Positions 5,501 to 7,254 of a stretch of 7,254 bases of DNA are shown one piece after another. The notes under the pieces were generated by a model. The model did no database searches and was not told where the DNA came from. It saw nothing but the letters and a program-made list of their open reading frames with translations. The translations under genes were made by a program, and so were the position numbers. This stretch comes from an uncultured bacterium (lineage in GTDB: Bacteria; Actinomycetota; Coriobacteriia; Coriobacteriales; Eggerthellaceae): positions 1-7,254 of the forward strand of contig CANSQW010000062.1 in assembly GCA_947649215.1 (NCBI GenBank), in the 5' to 3' direction. Within the stretch, counting starts at the first letter, position 1; every line of letters begins with the position of its first letter.

Positions 5501-7109
5501 CGTTCTGCACCACCGAGTACGCCACGCCCGCGGCGATGTCCTCAAGCGACGCCCCCACCTTCTGGGCGTGCTTCACGCGCGACGACATGAACACCGTGCA
5601 GCGCATCCCCAGGTCAACGGGGCTTTCTGCGCGCAATGCCGCCGCCGCGAAGTCCGACGGCGTCGAACGCAGGCTGTGCGCGGTGCCCTCGATGAACGCA
5701 CCGCATCCGCTTGAGCACGCCTCGTTCAGCACGGCGTCGGCCACCGCGTCGTTCTCCACCCAGAGCGCCTTCATGTCCTGTCCGCCGATGTCGAGCACGA
5801 ACGACACGTCCGGTCGCAGGGCCTGGGCCCCGCGCAGGTGCGCCGCCGTCTCCACCACGCCCGAGTCGATGCCGAGCGCCGCGCGCAGCAGATCCTCGCC
5901 GTAGCCGGTGGCCGTCGCGTGCGCGATCCACGGCGCCTCCTCACCGCGCGGGGCCGAGCTCGGCAGGGCGGCCAGCGCCCCCAGCACCATCTGCCGCACG
6001 GTGTCCAGCACGTCGCCGCGTGTGGGCTCGTACGCGCTGTAGACCAGCCGCCCCTCCGCGTCCACCAGGGCCACCTTCGCGGTGGTCGATCCCGCGTCCA
6101 CGCCCAGGAACACCGGCCCGCGCGCATCGAAGGTGCGCAGCGTGGGAAAGACGGCGGCGCGGTGCCGCTCGCGGAAGGCGGCCAGATCGGCCTCGTCGGA
6201 GAAGAGCGCGGGAAGCCGCCCCAGCTCCTCCTCGGCCTCCAGGAGCTCGCCGGCGGCCGCGCGGTCGCACAGCGCGTCGAGCGTCGCCGTCACGCCCTCC
6301 TCCTCGGAGATGAGGGCCGCTCCCAGGGCCGTGAACAGGTGCGCGTCCCGTGGCAGGATGCCCGTGGCGGGCGTGAGCCCCAGGGCGCGGCGGAACCGAT
6401 GCGCCAGGTCGGGCACGTATTCGAAGGGGCCTCCCAGAAACACGAGCGTCCCGCGCAGGGGCCGCCCGCAGGCCAGGCCGCCCAGGGTCTGGCGCACCAC
6501 GGCATCGAGCGCGCTCGCGGCGATGTCGGCCTTCGCGGCCCCCGCGTTCAGCAGCGGCCGCACGTCGGTCTGCGCGAACACGGCGCAGCGCGACGCGATG
6601 GGGTAGAGGCGCGACGCGCCCATGGACAGCCGGCTCATCGCGCCGGTGCGCACGCCCAGCATGAAGGCGATGGTGTCGATGAATCCGCCGGTGCCGCCGG
6701 CGCAGGTGGCGTTCATGCGCTGCTCAAGGCCGCCGGTCAGGTAGATCACCTTCGCGTCCTCGCCGCCCAGCTCTACCACGGCGTCGGCTGCGGGATAGGC
6801 GCCGCGCACGGCTCGCGTGGTGGCCACCACCTCCTGGACGAAGGGCACGCCGAGCATCTCGGCGGCGCTGATGCCGGCCGATCCGGTGATGGCGACGGTT
6901 CCCTCCAGGTTGCCGTAGCGCCAGGACAGGTCGTGCAGCACGCCCTGGAGCGTCTTGCGGATGTTGGACTGATGGCGCTGGTAGGCGGAATGGAGGATCG
7001 CGCCGTCCGCGTCGGCGATGACCACCTTGATGGTCTTCGAGCCGGCGTCGATGCCGATGCGCAAGGGGGGTAGGGCGCTGCCGGGCGCCTCGTTACGGGT
7101 CTCAGTCAT
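2538..7109 (-). CDS. Acyl-CoA dehydratase activase-related fusion protein: two BadF/BadG/BcrA/BcrD ATPase modules plus CoA-enzyme-activase (DUF2229-like) region
   Basis: This single 1523-residue protein belongs to the large activase-related family of strict anaerobes. In studied activators (HgdC/CompA, BcrA/D, BadF/G), an ASKHA-fold ATPase dimer holding one [4Fe-4S] cluster passes a low-potential electron to a dehydratase or reductase at the cost of ATP. Module 1 is residues ~16-270: GIDAGSKT at 18-25, ELGGEDAK at 113-120, cluster cysteines Cys136 and Cys175. Module 2 is ~333-596: GVDAGSTT at 336-343, DIGGQDMK at 440-447, Cys465 and Cys504. Both pairs are 39 residues apart, as in HgdC. A four-Cys patch follows (C690-x2-C693-x3-C697-x18-C716). 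The DUF2229-like region (~840-1164) has ESVCYPAKLTHG (Cys894), CPVTC (926/930) and LQSFGCGFDA (Cys1112). Later parts carry Cys1281/1287, CERC (1316-1319) and LQSFGCLKGHV (Cys1470). Linkers rich in Ala/Gly/Ser/Pro (about 602-675, 725-826, 1165-1262, 1353-1400) separate the modules. The substrate of this family is unproven. The start at 7109 is chosen over the in-frame ATG at 7196 because a promoter candidate lies between them and the family domain begins just after. Confidence 0.88.
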   Translation of the reverse strand: MTETRNEAPGSALPPLRIGIDAGSKTIKVVIADADGAILHSAYQRHQSNIRKTLQGVLHDLSWRYGNLEGTVAITGSAGISAAEMLGVPFVQEVVATTRAVRGAYPAADAVVELGGEDAKVIYLTGGLEQRMNATCAGGTGGFIDTIAFMLGVRTGAMSRLSMGASRLYPIASRCAVFAQTDVRPLLNAGAAKADIAASALDAVVRQTLGGLACGRPLRGTLVFLGGPFEYVPDLAHRFRRALGLTPATGILPRDAHLFTALGAALISEEEGVTATLDALCDRAAAGELLEAEEELGRLPALFSDEADLAAFRERHRAAVFPTLRTFDARGPVFLGVDAGSTTAKVALVDAEGRLVYSAYEPTRGDVLDTVRQMVLGALAALPSSAPRGEEAPWIAHATATGYGEDLLRAALGIDSGVVETAAHLRGAQALRPDVSFVLDIGGQDMKALWVENDAVADAVLNEACSSGCGAFIEGTAHSLRSTPSDFAAAALRAESPVDLGMRCTVFMSSRVKHAQKVGASLEDIAAGVAYSVVQNALFRIIGSERATSLGPCVVVQGGAFKSDAVLRAFELICGVEAVRCDRAHLMGAIGAALIARDRWEAEGCESGAEKSGSRSGGDGATPGAGSAGVGAPGATGAEGAGATPGAGSAGVGATPGGGAETPGAMRRGSGLLGREALRALKPTHRALRCTGCANGCSLDVVEFGEGRAFVSGNKCERGADELERRAAAAAVEDDGGEGPDVSRETSAAASPLDASAQGATDGSGSVTAGANAGTSVSRETFGGDAAGTVRVADTSDAAGTMVAASDAAGAAGSAPNLVALEQRLIARMGDVESAEPRGKMTLGMLDTLEMYETLPFWHTLLTELGFSVRVPDHVADQGGSRAAWETVPSESVCYPAKLTHGRLFSLVEKGCDAVLMVRFDRGYHCPVTCEYADALADGAGLGVREDMPALLAPTLSQSKPRSLVANAEDQATLASYLEPLAAATGAPLRPGELDAALTAALAAQEAFEATMERAGDAALAWAEADPRRHAILVAGRPYHNDAALAHDIDTMLHKMGFAVLNPLALGSRLHEVDGHAPGVRPWKPAKRLVRAARFALGHPQVDLVCLQSFGCGFDAVSLEEVRDLAVAAGAPFTALKVDEMVDTAHLRIRLRTLGETIAARKRRAAGASRKTLTEPAAEGAREESARRGAPGGEALAPCALEARRGAGASRVPSTCDGLSAPGSPGIPGRQQADASSTSSGASSGASPAFDPSGEPSQEGGGAFLLDRGLGEDDLEVARRCTAKDVCFTATALAARAIRLLEENPELPAIALPAVCERCLVDAVPRMVERATGRTPEFAWEHTWRANDVLGRRSEEAASREGAIPGAAAATPDAAVDATVKAAAANANSTAAMRARASARPRIGIVGNPLLVFDPFMNDGLVDLLESLDAEPVLPDADLLFSDDVRFLPQLDAFSAAGVRHVIYLQSFGCLKGHVKSRGALHDLGRRYPDLQVTVLDYDPEASALNRENRVRLVVEAARRETA
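3374..3397 (-). repeat. 12-bp tandem repeat in the third interdomain linker
   Basis: CGCCGGACGACG is repeated exactly twice, end to end, and encodes a doubled Ser-Ser-Gly-Ala around residues 1239-1246. It is another sign that the linkers of this protein grow and shrink by in-frame slippage. Confidence 0.6.
4767..4782. promoter_or_regulatory. parS: parS site 1 (ParB-binding centromere site) inside the activase gene
   Basis: TGTTTCACGTGAAACA is a perfect 16-bp palindrome identical to the bacterial chromosomal parS consensus. ParB (Spo0J) binds this site, spreads and clamps DNA, and recruits ParA and SMC for origin segregation. On the coding strand it is read as Val777-Ser-Arg-Glu-Thr781 (GTT TCA CGT GAA ACA). 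The palindrome does not extend beyond the 16-bp core. A chance exact match to a fixed 16-mer is very unlikely, even more so in a G+C-rich gene. Confidence 0.9.
4872..4887. promoter_or_regulatory. parS: parS site 2 (ParB-binding centromere site) inside the activase gene
   Basis: This is a second exact copy of TGTTTCACGTGAAACA. Here the dyad continues four more bases on each side, so 4868-4891 is a 24-bp perfect palindrome. It encodes Val742-Ser-Arg-Glu-Thr746 with the same five codons as the other copy. The centre-to-centre distance to site 1 is 105 bp. By analogy with well-studied ParB systems, clustered sites like these mark the origin-proximal segregation zone. The parAB genes themselves are not in the window. 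Confidence 0.92.
5148..5252 (-). repeat. 39-bp direct repeat in the first interdomain linker
   Basis: Bases 5148-5186 and 5214-5252 match at 38 of 39 positions (A5175 versus G5241), with a period of 66 bp or 22 codons. Each copy encodes ATPGAGSAGVGA (residues 621-632 and 643-654). A truncated third-copy-like motif (GGGCGTCGCCCC) lies just before the first. The repeat is in frame, so recombination between copies would shorten the linker by 22 residues without breaking the gene. Confidence 0.75.
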
Positions 7110-7115
7110 GATGTG

Positions 7116-7121
7116 CCTGCT
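7116..7121 (-). promoter_or_regulatory. Ribosome binding site of the activase gene
   Basis: On the minus strand AGCAGG, one mismatch from AGGAGG, lies six bases before the ATG at 7109. It is weaker than those of the two plus-strand genes, but is placed correctly and supports this start. Confidence 0.5.
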
Positions 7122-7145
7122 CTTCCCTCGATGTTCTCGAGTCCG

Positions 7146-7154
7146 ATTATGACA
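7146..7154 (-). promoter_or_regulatory. Extended -10 promoter candidate for the activase gene
   Basis: The minus strand reads TGTCATAAT, an extended -10 (TG-N-TATAAT) with a single C-for-T change. It stands out in otherwise G+C-rich DNA, 36 bases before the ATG at 7109. No recognisable -35 lies 17 bp upstream (GGTGCG), which is acceptable for extended -10 promoters. Transcription would start near 7139, inside the longer reading frame, arguing against a start at 7196. Confidence 0.45.
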
Positions 7155-7226
7155 CAGAACCCCCTGCCCGCACCTGCTGCCGGCACAGCCCCACATTCAC
7201 GCAGGGCGCCGCCTCGCCCGCGCCCC

Positions 7227-7254
7227 CTGTCTCTTATACACATCTCCGAGCCCA
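7227..7254. other. Illumina Nextera adapter sequence (non-genomic contig end)
   Basis: Bases 7227-7245 are the 19-bp Tn5 mosaic end CTGTCTCTTATACACATCT. They are followed directly by CCGAGCCCA (7246-7254), the start of the Nextera read-2 (i7-side) adapter. This is library-preparation sequence left at an assembly end, not a transposon of the organism. Genomic sequence ends at about 7226. Confidence 0.97.

Noticed and set aside
2722..5904. Several long plus-strand frames (up to 457 codons) opposite the activase gene
   Set aside because: They are composition-driven shadows: Arg/Ala/Pro/Ser-rich, without motifs or good ribosome sites, and opposite a continuous well-supported 1523-residue frame.
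7110..7196. N-terminal extension of the activase to the ATG at 7196
   Set aside because: The added 29 residues (MWGCAGSRCG...) lack family similarity. They overlap a probable extended -10 promoter, and a ribosome site stands before the ATG at 7109.
7227..7245. Tn5/IS50 mosaic end as evidence of a native transposon
   Set aside because: The bases after it (CCGAGCCCA) are the synthetic Nextera adapter, not IS50 sequence, and it lies exactly at the sequence end.

Overview
The window reads as ordinary bacterial chromosome from a high-GC organism. Third codon positions are strongly G/C biased and Shine-Dalgarno sequences are clear. The gene set (a Bacillota/Coriobacteriia-style phosphoglycerate dehydrogenase, a very large 2-hydroxyacyl-CoA dehydratase activase-like protein typical of anaerobes, an SDR oxidoreductase) fits an anaerobic actinobacterium of the Eggerthellaceae/Coriobacteriia type. 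That placement is an inference from gene content and base composition, not a database match.

Layout: (1) 1-200, + strand, the last 65 codons of a YtcJ-like amidohydrolase cut by the window edge. (2) 201-585, a 385-bp gene-free stretch holding a 152-bp element (277-428) bounded by near-perfect 29-bp inverted repeats. (3) 586-1506, +, a serA-like D-2-hydroxyacid dehydrogenase without the usual C-terminal ACT domain, followed by an intrinsic terminator (1601-1635). (4) 1704-2462, +, a classical SDR. (5) A hairpin (2478-2505) between convergent genes. (6) 2538-7109, -, one 1523-codon gene encoding a fused acyl-CoA dehydratase activase with two BadF/BcrA-type ATPase modules plus CoA-enzyme-activase/dehydratase-like cysteine-rich modules, joined by long Ala/Gly/Ser/Pro-rich linkers. 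(7) 7110-7226, its upstream region with an extended -10 promoter candidate. (8) 7227-7254, Illumina Nextera adapter sequence, so the last 28 bases are not genomic.

The most striking signal is inside the large gene. Two exact copies of the ParB-binding centromere site parS (TGTTTCACGTGAAACA) lie at 4767-4782 and 4872-4887 within a low-complexity linker. Their centres are exactly 105 bp apart, which is 35 codons and about ten helical turns. Both are read as Val-Ser-Arg-Glu-Thr through A/T-ending codons unlike the rest of the gene. The coding sequence therefore appears to double as a chromosome-segregation (ParB/SMC loading) locus, which would place the window in the origin-proximal part of the chromosome.

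The genes do not form one pathway. The dehydrogenase probably serves serine synthesis, the SDR is a separate oxidoreductase, and the activase is transcribed towards them and meets the SDR at a shared terminator hairpin.
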